In this document: piece by piece, positions 7,501-13,602 of the stretch
Numbering within the stretch: the stretch's first letter is position 1
Layout: every line of letters starts with the position of its first letter
Assembly: GCA_964457585.1 (NCBI GenBank)
Contig: CAYWFU010000066.1
Location: 1 to 17,345 of the forward strand
Direction of reading: 5' to 3'
DNA from: CAYWFU01 sp964457585
GTDB taxonomy: Bacteria > JACRDZ01
DNA: 17,345 bases
The notes under the pieces: generated by a model
Seen by the model: the letters and a program-made list of their open reading frames with translations, nothing else
Database searches by the model: none
Told to the model about the DNA's origin: nothing
Made by a program: the position numbers and the translations under genes

Positions 7501-8409
7501 CTATTCCAGGATAAATAATAACGGATTTTTTGCTTCTCCGTTTACATGAACTTCATAATGAAGATGAGGTGCAGTACTCATACCGGTATTCCCCAATAAA
7601 GATATTACTTCATTGCGCTTTACGGGTTGCCCCTCTTTAACCAATAAAAAAGAATTATGTGCATATAAAGTTTGAAATCCATAACCATGCTTGACAATTA
7701 CAACCTTACCATAATCTCTATCCCACCCCGAAAATAAAACAATACCATCTGCAGTTACCTTTACAGGCATACCGAGCTCTTGTGCAATATCCAGTCCTTT
7801 ATGAAAAGTTATTTTACCTGTGAAAGGTGAAATACGATAACCAAAATCTGAAGTTATATATCCTATCAATGGCCATACAGACGGGATTAAATTAGATGAT
7901 ATATCTCTTTTACCAAGAAAATTTATTAAATTTAAGATATCTTCTTTATAAACATTATGTTTATTCCATTGTTCCTGATTAATCCATACAGTTTTATTTA
8001 AATATTTATTTAACAAATTGCTATCTGAATTTATATTGAATGCTAATTCGATTCCGCCTTTTCCATTTAAGTTAAAATCTGTTTTATTATTCATAGAATT
8101 TTTTTTAAAAATTCTATTATCAATCAAGCATGTTATAATTTTATTATTTATGTTACTAATTTTGTTTTTACTTTTATTTATGCTATTACAAAGAACATCA
8201 TTTTTTTTAATAAAATCTTCGTTTATAAGCTTGAGTTTTATAAATTCCATCTTATTTTTATAATAATCCAGAAAAAATATTGTCTGGCAAAAACATATTA
8301 AAATTAATGATATAATAAAAAATTTTATTATTTTTTTTGAAAAATAATATTTTCTGCATGTACCATTTTTAATATTTAACGATAAAAGCGTAATGGAAGT
8401 TAATTTCAT
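7501..8409 (-). CDS. Membrane-anchored M23 (LytM-type) peptidase
   Basis: This 302-residue protein has a basic N-terminus, one hydrophobic segment (about residues 28-48, IIKFFIISLILICF) and then an Asn/Lys-rich, partly coiled-coil linker. The C-terminal M23 domain (about 185-300) has a full zinc site: His203 and Asp207 (HKGLDIA), His251 (LYAHNS) and His282/His284 (HLHYEV). Known M23 enzymes cut peptide cross-bridges in peptidoglycan, and the complete site suggests an active enzyme acting outside the inner membrane. The start is supported by CAGGAG 9-10 bases upstream of the ATG. It sits between an unknown gene (33-base gap) and the HD-GYP gene (8-base gap) at the end of the gas vesicle block. 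A role in cell-wall remodelling during vesicle filling is only a guess from position. Confidence 0.93.
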   Translation of the reverse strand: MKLTSITLLSLNIKNGTCRKYYFSKKIIKFFIISLILICFCQTIFFLDYYKNKMEFIKLKLINEDFIKKNDVLCNSINKSKNKISNINNKIITCLIDNRIFKKNSMNNKTDFNLNGKGGIELAFNINSDSNLLNKYLNKTVWINQEQWNKHNVYKEDILNLINFLGKRDISSNLIPSVWPLIGYITSDFGYRISPFTGKITFHKGLDIAQELGMPVKVTADGIVLFSGWDRDYGKVVIVKHGYGFQTLYAHNSFLLVKEGQPVKRNEVISLLGNTGMSTAPHLHYEVHVNGEAKNPLLFILE

Positions 8410-8442
8410 TTAATATTCTCCTGCCAATCGGGATTAATTTAT

Positions 8443-9129
8443 TTATTTAATTTCGATTTTTGAAATCATGTATTCTCTTAGTTTTTCAATTTCTTCAGCA
8501 TTTTTGTCATAAAAAGGAATGAGTGTGTGGTATGTGCTTATTTTATTAATATCTTTCACTTCAACAATTTTGATATCTTCCGGAAGCCATTCTTTTATTC
8601 TGTGATGAGCACCTATAAAAGCTATTCCTGTTTCGTTTTCATTTAAAGTTTTGGTTATTACTTGAGCAATAAATTTATCTCTTTTTGTTAAAAGTTTATT
8701 TTTAACAAATTTGTACTTTAGAAATGCAATAATCTTTTTAAGTTTTGATTTCTCCTGTGTTATTGCAACCAGGCTGTCGCGTTCTTTAAGAATCATATTA
8801 TAATCTTCTGTTTTAACCAGGATTGCTCCGCGATTAACAATGTCTTTTAATAAAGAATAGTTTTTGCTTCCTGATTTTACACCCTCTTCAATTATTTTTA
8901 TTCCAATTTCGCCATCTGCTATCATTCCATCCTGATATATTTTTATACCTGATACATTTATCGATTTGAAATAATCTGTAATTACTTCCCAGAATCCAAG
9001 CACAGTATTAAGATGTTTTTCCCATACATCTCCACCTAAATTTGCAATTCCTCTTTTATTAACATCTTCTCCAAGAGAGCCCAGATCAGCGCTTGTATGA
9101 ATAATAGGTACGTAAATAAGTTTTTTCAT
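8443..9129 (-). CDS. Conserved-looking protein of unknown function in the gvp block
   Basis: I cannot assign this 228-residue protein to a family with confidence. It begins with a beta-strand-like segment and a His (LIYVPIIHTSADLGSLGE) and has alternating hydrophobic strands and helices. A Lys-rich helix lies around residues 125-150. A second His-containing strand, GIAFIGAHHRIKEWLPE, is near residues 170-186. Paired His-bearing strands of this kind are loosely reminiscent of TraB/GumN-like hydrolase folds, but I see no firm signature. There is no signal peptide, so it should be cytosolic. AGGAG precedes the ATG. It lies 14 bases after the GvpJ-type gene and 33 bases before the peptidase gene, which makes co-transcription with gas vesicle genes likely. 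Confidence 0.8.
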   Translation of the reverse strand: MKKLIYVPIIHTSADLGSLGEDVNKRGIANLGGDVWEKHLNTVLGFWEVITDYFKSINVSGIKIYQDGMIADGEIGIKIIEEGVKSGSKNYSLLKDIVNRGAILVKTEDYNMILKERDSLVAITQEKSKLKKIIAFLKYKFVKNKLLTKRDKFIAQVITKTLNENETGIAFIGAHHRIKEWLPEDIKIVEVKDINKISTYHTLIPFYDKNAEEIEKLREYMISKIEIK

Positions 9130-9143
9130 TGTCTTACTCCTAA

Positions 9144-9446
9144 TCAGGTTACATTTATCCTCTGTTCAAGACGATCTAATCTTTTTGTTATTTCATCATT
9201 TATATTATTATTTTTTGTTTCTTCTTTTGTGACCAAATAGGGATCGTTCTGCCACCAGTTTATCCCCATTTCCATTGCTTTATCCACAGAACTGATTAAA
9301 AGACGAATCTTAATATTAAGCAGATCTATATCAGCAAGTTGTATGCTTATGTCACCGCAAATTACTATTCCCTTATCCAATACTCTTTCCAGAATATCAG
9401 CCAGATTTGTTGCTTCAGTAGCATGTATCAATTTTTGATCAGACAT
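9144..9446 (-). CDS. GvpA/GvpJ-family minor gas vesicle protein (J/M/S type)
   Basis: This 100-residue protein carries the GvpA-family core at about residues 13-66: LADILERVLDKGIVICGDI, then ADIDLLNIKIRLLISSVDKA. The GDI and ADIDL versions of the motif are those of GvpJ, GvpM and GvpS minor proteins. The shell protein GvpA instead usually has DAWVRVSLVGIELL at this place. Such proteins are thought to form the conical tips or to nucleate assembly. A hydrophilic, coiled-coil-like tail follows (ending KRLDRLEQRINVT). It lies 4 bases after the 88-residue gene and 14 bases before the unknown 228-residue gene. J, M and S cannot be told apart from sequence alone, so I give no symbol. Confidence 0.88.
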   Translation of the reverse strand: MSDQKLIHATEATNLADILERVLDKGIVICGDISIQLADIDLLNIKIRLLISSVDKAMEMGINWWQNDPYLVTKEETKNNNINDEITKRLDRLEQRINVT

Positions 9447-9450
9447 TATA

Positions 9451-9717
9451 TTATTCTCCTATATTTCCCAATTTTTCAATTAATTCAGCTGTTTTCTGAC
9501 GCAATTTCGAAATAGCATGGCAGTTGATGCAATCCATACTTTCAGCATCATAGTCGCTGCAAATAAGAAGAGTATCTACCTCATGCTTGAGTTCTTCGGC
9601 AAATATGGATTTATCATGATTATCTTTAGATTTGTTAACTTTATCTATAAGATTCCCAATTAAGAGCTCTTGTTTGTTGAATATCTGACAATCTATTTCA
9701 GACATTTTTTTATACAT
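9451..9717 (-). CDS. Small Cys-containing protein in the gvp cluster
   Basis: I do not recognise this 88-residue, probably helical, cytosolic protein. It has four Cys: one near the N-terminus (EIDCQIF), one in LLICSDYDAE, and a CxxC pair followed by His (DCINCHAISKLRQ, about residues 62-74). CxxCH resembles a haem c attachment site, but there is no signal peptide, so zinc binding or redox chemistry is more likely if the Cys do anything. The ATG at 9717 has GGGGG five bases upstream; a Met five codons later has no comparable site. It is the first gene after the repeat-filled gap behind gvpK and is followed after only 4 bases by the GvpJ-type gene. It therefore probably starts a separate transcript and may be an accessory vesicle protein. 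Confidence 0.7.
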   Translation of the reverse strand: MYKKMSEIDCQIFNKQELLIGNLIDKVNKSKDNHDKSIFAEELKHEVDTLLICSDYDAESMDCINCHAISKLRQKTAELIEKLGNIGE

Positions 9718-9742
9718 TTTTCCCCCAGATTCATTAAATTAA

Positions 9743-9826
9743 GCCTGATAAATCAGGCAACTACAAAAATTTTAATGTAGTTGCTCGATTTATCGAGCGA
9801 AATTATAAACTTTCAATTTCCTATAC
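9743..9826. repeat. REP-like paired palindrome element, copy 1
   Basis: Two short palindromes, GCCTGATAAATCAGGC (9743-9758) and GCTCGATTTATCGAGC (9783-9798), flank an inverted AACTACA/TGTAGTT pair (9759-9765, 9776-9782). The two halves are inverted copies of the unit palindrome-AACTACA, the layout of bacterial REP pairs. The element ends with CTTTCAATTTCCTATAC (9810-9826). The same order of parts recurs at 14997-15080 and, cut off by the window, at 17301-17345. On the minus strand each copy runs into CAGGCTTAAT shortly before a gene start. Confidence 0.85.
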
Positions 9827-9834
9827 ATTAAATT

Positions 9835-9909
9835 AGATCCCCGATAAAAAATGTCGGGGATGACATATAAGAAAGTTGTGTCATTCCCGACATTTTTTAT
9901 CGGGAATCT
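9835..9909. repeat. Nested inverted repeat (MITE-like element)
   Basis: Two 31-base arms (9835-9865 and 9879-9909) are inverted copies with two mismatches. Each arm contains its own hairpin, CCCGATAAAAAATGTCGGG or a close match. The TGTCATTCCCGA...TCGGGAATC type is common between genes in many environmental bacterial genomes. The element is flanked by two identical 17-base direct repeats, CTTTCAATTTCCTATAC, at 9810-9826 and 9913-9929. These could be a duplication made on insertion. The second repeat begins directly next to the gvpK stop codon. Confidence 0.8.
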
Positions 9910-9929
9910 TGTCTTTCAATTTCCTATAC

Positions 9930-10259
9930 CTATAAATTAATATTTAATTTTAAATCTTCATCTTTCAATCCGAAAAGATCTTTCATCTCCTGCATCTTTT
10001 TTTCTAATTTCATCAGGGATTCACCGATTCTTTCAATTTCGTCTTCTGATAGAGACCCACCTTCAATTCTCCTTATTGCCTGTTTCTCCATAAGCTCTCT
10101 TAAGAGCTCAATTAATGCTAATACTAATCTGGCTAAACCATGCTCAACTTTATCAGGATCAACGTTAATATTATTTAACGAAAGTTTATCTATTTGTGAT
10201 AATTCATCTGTGAATTCTTTTGCTAAAATTGGGTCGATAGGGACTTTATTGCAATCCAT
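9930..10259 (-). CDS. gvpK: Gas vesicle protein GvpK
   Basis: This 109-residue protein matches GvpK over most of its length. NINVDPDKVEHGLARLVL (about residues 28-46), LIELLRELMEKQAIRRIEGGSL (about 50-71) and a C-terminal helix with LEKKMQEMKDLFGL followed by EDLKLNINL are the family hallmarks. GvpK is needed for vesicle formation in several organisms, and its exact role is unsettled. The start is supported by GGAGGAGGG a few bases upstream. The gene overlaps the end of the preceding GvpF/L gene by 14 bases, so translation is probably coupled. The usual C-terminal LGPL-type extension of longer homologues is absent. Downstream lies only repeat sequence up to the next gene. Confidence 0.95.
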   Translation of the reverse strand: MDCNKVPIDPILAKEFTDELSQIDKLSLNNINVDPDKVEHGLARLVLALIELLRELMEKQAIRRIEGGSLSEDEIERIGESLMKLEKKMQEMKDLFGLKDEDLKLNINL

Positions 10260-11052
10260 TTAATAATCCCTCCTCCTTATCTGTAAAATTATAAGGCGGC
10301 CATGGTCCTGTAAAAAGAAATTTCAGATCCTTTCTTCCCTGTTCCAGTTCTCTGATTCTATTGATAAATTTATCTTCTTTTCCTTTTTCAACCAAAAAAT
10401 TTGCATCCAGAATTATTTTTTTTGTTAGCATCTTTTTAAACGTACTCAATGAACTTACCTCTTCCAGGTAAGGATAAATATCGTTTATTATATTCTCAGC
10501 ATTTTTCATTAATGCTTCTTCATGTTTATATTTTTTAAATTTATTAGCTAAATACTTCCGATACGGGGAATTACCTTCCAGAGCATCAAATATTTTTTGA
10601 CTTTCTTTTAAACAACTAAATGGTATTATTTTTTGACCTGCATTTTCATAATCCCACATTACTTTCAATCCGAATTCCAGTTTATTTTTAACTCTCTGTA
10701 AATTGAGATTAAATTTATCGTATTGCTCTTTTAAAAGTTTTACAATTTCACTTTCTTCTTCAAATGCTGTCCCGAATCTAAAAGGAAGAAGCGAATAATT
10801 TTCCATTAAATCTTCTATTATTTTTTCATATTCAAGTATACATTTTTTGTTAATTTTTAATCTATGGTCCCATATTTCACTAACAGCAATTGCAATATCT
10901 CCGTATGACAGGCAATATAAATAGGAATCGTACAATCCTTTGAAACCAAGTCCTGTTTTATTTATGGAATTATTCGAAATATTAAGATTGGATTCCTTTT
11001 CAATAATGCACGTAAAATCCAATATCGCATAACAGCATTTAACCATTTTCAT
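10246..11052 (-). CDS. GvpF/GvpL family gas vesicle protein
   Basis: This 268-residue member of the GvpF/L family is one of four in the window. The family core is visible as YSLLPFRFGTAFEEE (about residues 91-105), a helical region with LQRVKNKLEFGLKVMW, then ANFLVEKGKEDKFINRIREL and the terminal FTGPWPPYNF motif (about 248-257). The N-terminal strand is diverged (MKMVKCCYAILDFT rather than the usual YVYCI). GvpF/L proteins bind GvpA and other Gvp proteins and act in early assembly. GAGGTGA lies 5 bases before the ATG. The gene follows a repeat-filled gap of about 270 bases and overlaps gvpK by 14 bases. I cannot tell F from L by sequence alone. Confidence 0.92.
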   Translation of the reverse strand: MKMVKCCYAILDFTCIIEKESNLNISNNSINKTGLGFKGLYDSYLYCLSYGDIAIAVSEIWDHRLKINKKCILEYEKIIEDLMENYSLLPFRFGTAFEEESEIVKLLKEQYDKFNLNLQRVKNKLEFGLKVMWDYENAGQKIIPFSCLKESQKIFDALEGNSPYRKYLANKFKKYKHEEALMKNAENIINDIYPYLEEVSSLSTFKKMLTKKIILDANFLVEKGKEDKFINRIRELEQGRKDLKFLFTGPWPPYNFTDKEEGLLNGLQ

Positions 11053-11091
11053 AAAATCACCTCGATTTTATTTTTGGTAATGTCAAAAATT

Positions 11092-11182
11092 AACCACAGA
11101 GAACACAGAGAAACCTTTAAATATTAAATTGTATAAATTGTAGAGACGCAAAATTTTGCGTCTCTACCCCCTCTGTGTCCTC
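11092..11182. repeat. Nested palindrome inside an ACCACAGAG-type inverted repeat
   Basis: A perfect 28-base palindrome (11140-11167; left half GTAGAGACGCAAAA) sits inside an outer pair, GAGAACACAGAG (11099-11110) and CTCTGTGTCCTC (11171-11182), which match in 11 of 12 positions. The outer part belongs to the ACCACAGAG...CTCTGTG repeats seen in many environmental genomes. The same inner palindrome recurs at 14961-14990. It suggests one mobile repeat landed in another. Together with 11236-11297 it fills most of the gap between the GvpJ-type gene and the next GvpF/L gene. Confidence 0.85.
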
Positions 11183-11225
11183 AAATTATTAATTTTTTTA
11201 TACCGTTTTTTAACCTTTCTACATT

Positions 11226-11297
11226 GAAAAAACTAACCACAGAGGTCACCAGAGGATTTTAAAATTTAAAATATTTTTTCTCGGTGTCCTCTGTGGT
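11226..11297 (-). terminator. ACCACAGAG-type hairpin, possible terminator after the GvpJ-type gene
   Basis: The arms ACCACAGAGGTCACC (11236-11250) and GGTGTCCTCTGTGGT (11283-11297) pair with one mismatch. Read on the minus strand, the stem is followed by TTAGTTTTTTC, ending near 11226, so the repeat could act as a Rho-independent terminator for the genes upstream. The loop of about 32 bases is longer than usual for a terminator, so this role is tentative. As a repeat, the element is clear. Confidence 0.5.
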
Positions 11298-11320
11298 GAA
11301 ATTTTTTTGTGATTCATTTT

Positions 11321-11509
11321 TTATCCTTTTATTCTTAGCTTTTCCATAGTCTCAACAGAACTCAAAAGCACTCTTAATCCGATATATATAAGATCTATAT
11401 CAGCCACGGAAATAACAATATCTCCGCTTAAAACCACTCCTTTATTCAAAACTCTGTCCAGAATTTCAACCAGATTTATATCATTTGTTTTGGTAATAGT
11501 ATTTTTCAT
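11321..11509 (-). CDS. Short GvpJ/GvpS-type gas vesicle protein
   Basis: This 62-residue protein is almost nothing but the GvpA-family core: LVEILDRVLNKGVVLSGDI (about residues 13-31), then ADIDLIYIGLRVLLSSVET (about 37-55). The SGDI and ADIDLIYIGL wording is that of GvpJ/GvpS rather than GvpA. Family members usually carry a longer C-terminal tail, whereas this one stops seven residues after the core. It may be a minimal natural form or a shortened copy. Its ATG overlaps the stop of the preceding GvpF/L gene (ATGA, 11506-11509), which indicates coupled translation. It is the last gene before the repeat-filled gap, so loss of a tail by repeat insertion is possible. Confidence 0.88.
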   Translation of the reverse strand: MKNTITKTNDINLVEILDRVLNKGVVLSGDIVISVADIDLIYIGLRVLLSSVETMEKLRIKG

Positions 11510-12306
11510 TTATTTTTTTGTACCTCTGTCATATTAACAAAATTAAACGGAGGCCATGGACCGGAATACTCGAATTCAAAACCTGTTTCACTATATTCTT
11601 TTTTCAATTCTTCGATCGTATCAAAAAATCCATTTACATTTTTTTTGAATAAAAGATAGCTTGAGTTAAATATCATTTTGTTTTTATGCAAATTCGCATT
11701 TTCAGTAAATAATTTGTTTATTACTGCTTCATGCGATTGGCTGCTGAATTTATCGAAACAATATTTTATATAATCATCTAAAATTTTATTTGTCTCGCAG
11801 GCAATTAATTCATCTCTTTTTTTCTTTAATAAAAAAGCCTTTCCAGGACCAGAGCAAAAAATTTTCTGATCATGCTGTTTGATTCTTTCGCTTGTTTCGG
11901 ATATTTTTTTATTCAAGATATTCATATTGCAATATATTTTCAATGCCCATTCTTCTTTATCGTTGAGTTTATATATGTTATCCATTAATTGCGGAGTATA
12001 CTCATCAATCATCTCTTTTAAACTTTCCTCGGTTTTAAATATAGTGCCGAATTTGAATGGAACTATTGTCATATTTTTCATTATGATTCTATTTATATTC
12101 ATATGCGCTTTTACCCTTGGGATAACCCATCCCATCTTACATAAATTTTTTTCTATATTAGTCTCTCCGAATTCATCACTGGAAACAAGTCTGGCAGCAG
12201 CATAAATATCATTATGTCTGATACAAAAAATATCATCGCATAAATCCGAATTTTTCAAATCCGGCTCTCTCAAAGTAATACAATAAATATATAACAGATT
12301 TCCCAT
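11506..12306 (-). CDS. GvpF/GvpL family gas vesicle protein
   Basis: This is a GvpF/L protein of 266 residues from the chosen start. I prefer the ATG at 12306 because it begins with the family's normal N-terminus (MGNLLYIYCIT) and has GGAG ten bases upstream. Starts at 12357 (ATG) or 12366 (TTG) would add an odd, hydrophilic Asn/Arg-rich stretch. The core includes MTIVPFKFGTIFKTEESL, helices with EEWALKIYCNMNIL, and the terminal YSGPWPPFNFVN motif. A KKKRDELIACETNKILDDYIKYCF helix fits the central region of the family. The gene follows gvpO after 34 bases and overlaps the short GvpJ-type gene by 4 bases. It likely works as an assembly factor that binds other Gvp proteins. Confidence 0.9.
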   Translation of the reverse strand: MGNLLYIYCITLREPDLKNSDLCDDIFCIRHNDIYAAARLVSSDEFGETNIEKNLCKMGWVIPRVKAHMNINRIIMKNMTIVPFKFGTIFKTEESLKEMIDEYTPQLMDNIYKLNDKEEWALKIYCNMNILNKKISETSERIKQHDQKIFCSGPGKAFLLKKKRDELIACETNKILDDYIKYCFDKFSSQSHEAVINKLFTENANLHKNKMIFNSSYLLFKKNVNGFFDTIEELKKEYSETGFEFEYSGPWPPFNFVNMTEVQKNK

Positions 12307-12340
12307 ATTGAATTTTCTCCAATCATCTTCCCGATTATGA

Positions 12341-12586
12341 TTAGTGTTTCTGTTCATATGATTCAACTTCCAGCGCTGTGTTTAATTTAATGTCGTATAC
12401 ATTTCTATCTTTTACTCTGGTCGGTAGTCCGAGAGCTTTTATAAAAGAACTTTCTTCATATGCTTCAGCTTCTGCATACCATCCATCAGCTAATTTTGAT
12501 GTTTTAATAATTTTAATGTCTTCTGTATGTAATGTATTTTTTAAAAATACTGCGACGATTTTTTCAACTTCTTCAATATTGTTCAT
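12341..12586 (-). CDS. gvpO: Gas vesicle protein GvpO
   Basis: This 81-residue protein has the layout of GvpO: an N-terminal helix (IEEVEKIVAVFLKNTL), then GWYAEAEAYEE near residues 36-46, and a final strand with VYDIKLNTALEVESYEQ. These correspond to the GW-x-V-x-V-E-x-E and Y-E-V-x-L-D-x-x-G-x-L-x-x-Y pattern of the family. GvpO is known as a small accessory protein required for vesicle formation in some haloarchaea and present in many actinobacterial clusters. AGGGGG lies shortly before the ATG. The gene overlaps the end of gvpG by 14 bases. Confidence 0.85.
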   Translation of the reverse strand: MNNIEEVEKIVAVFLKNTLHTEDIKIIKTSKLADGWYAEAEAYEESSFIKALGLPTRVKDRNVYDIKLNTALEVESYEQKH

Positions 12587-12824
12587 CAGAATCCCCCTCT
12601 TTCATTTTTCTGATAGCATCCAATTGAGATAAAATTTCTTTTTCATTTTTAATGTATTCTTCTTCACTGATCTCATCCAATTCAAAATCTAGCTGTAATT
12701 TCATGAGTCTTTCTTTTATTTTTCCTTCATCAGATATTTCTTTATCTAATACTTCGCTCAACTTTTCCCCAAGCCAGATAACACCATTCAAAGGTGAAAA
12801 CAATAGATCATCAATTATAAACAT
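12573..12824 (-). CDS. gvpG: Gas vesicle protein GvpG
   Basis: This 83-residue protein has the typical GvpG N-terminus MFIIDDLLFSPLNGVIWLGEK, followed by a long charged helix (IKERLMKLQLDFELDEISEEEYIKNEKEIL) that fits the coiled-coil character of the family. I chose the ATG at 12824 because it shares its A with the TAA stop of the preceding gvpF (TAATG), a standard coupling signal, and gives the family's usual start. An ATG at 12836 would add MGKI. GvpG is an accessory protein that works with GvpF/L in early assembly. It overlaps gvpO by 14 bases. Confidence 0.9.
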   Translation of the reverse strand: MFIIDDLLFSPLNGVIWLGEKLSEVLDKEISDEGKIKERLMKLQLDFELDEISEEEYIKNEKEILSQLDAIRKMKEGDSDEQY

Positions 12825-13594
12825 TATTTTTCCCATTCTTCCGGATATATTGTAATATTCACAAAATTGAATATTGGCAATGGTCCAACATATTTAAATT
12901 TGGTTCTATCGGAATATTCTTCATTTAAATCATCGACAATATTATCAAATTCTTTTTCTCGTCCCTTATCCACTAAAAATGCGGCATTAATAAACATGTT
13001 ATCTCCGATAGTTGGATTAAGCTTATAATCAAGAGCCGATTTTTTTACAGCATTAATAATTTTATTCGTCTCGTCTTCCTTTTTTATCTTAAGGGCATAT
13101 TCAACCATTTTCCCAATTTCAACGGTTGCGTTTACATTCTCTCTTACGGAACTTTTTTGGATTTTTTGCTTCAGCAGCTTAATATCATCGTTTTCATCGA
13201 CAATTTCCTTGAAAATATTTTCACTGTTTTTCCATAAACCCTTAATACCAAGCTCTATCTTGTTTTCCATGACTTTTAAAGTATCCTTAAACTCTTTATA
13301 TCGTCTATCGAGTAAATTTCTTATTTCATCCTGCGAAGCAGCAATTGTTCCAAATCGAACAGGCAGAACGCTGCTAAACTCCTTCATTACTTCTTCTATA
13401 ACTTTTTGATGTGACAGTAGATACTCTCTTGCAACTGGAAATTTGGTTACAGGATGACTGCTTATCACCATGCTTAAATTATTGGATCCTATTGTCAGAA
13501 CATCATCGCCTCTTGCACCGATTCCTATTGGGCCGAAAGACATCTCTTTATCCGAACATATTATGCAGTAAACGTATTTTCCTTCTGATATCAT
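12824..13594 (-). CDS. gvpF: Gas vesicle protein GvpF (GvpF/L family)
   Basis: This 256-residue protein is the most canonical GvpF/L member here. It begins with GKYVYCIICSDK (residues 5-16) and contains SHQKVIEEVMKEFSSVLPVRFGTIA (about residues 81-105) and MENKIELGIKGLWK. It ends with FLVDKGREKEFDNIVDDL and YVGPLPIFNFVNI. The ATG has GAGGTGA five bases upstream and lies 8 bases after the J-domain fusion gene. Its stop overlaps gvpG by one base. The gvpF-gvpG-gvpO order is common in bacterial clusters and supports the F name over L. It should act in the cytosol as a chaperone-like assembly factor for the shell protein. Confidence 0.94.
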   Translation of the reverse strand: MISEGKYVYCIICSDKEMSFGPIGIGARGDDVLTIGSNNLSMVISSHPVTKFPVAREYLLSHQKVIEEVMKEFSSVLPVRFGTIAASQDEIRNLLDRRYKEFKDTLKVMENKIELGIKGLWKNSENIFKEIVDENDDIKLLKQKIQKSSVRENVNATVEIGKMVEYALKIKKEDETNKIINAVKKSALDYKLNPTIGDNMFINAAFLVDKGREKEFDNIVDDLNEEYSDRTKFKYVGPLPIFNFVNITIYPEEWEK

Positions 13595-13602
13595 TTTTCA
13601 CC

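Noticed and set aside
9505..9540. CxxCH motif of the 88-residue protein as a haem c site
   Set aside because: The protein has no signal peptide or membrane segment and sits in a cytosolic gene set, so export and haem attachment are unlikely.
2392..9717. Homology between the 93-residue and 88-residue small proteins
   Set aside because: A loose match (LL...DC...KLR...EL) is visible by eye, but it needs several gaps and lies in low-complexity helical sequence.
9144..11509. Calling one of the GvpA-family proteins GvpA
   Set aside because: Both have GDI and ADIDL wording typical of J/M/S proteins and lack the GvpA wording at the same positions.
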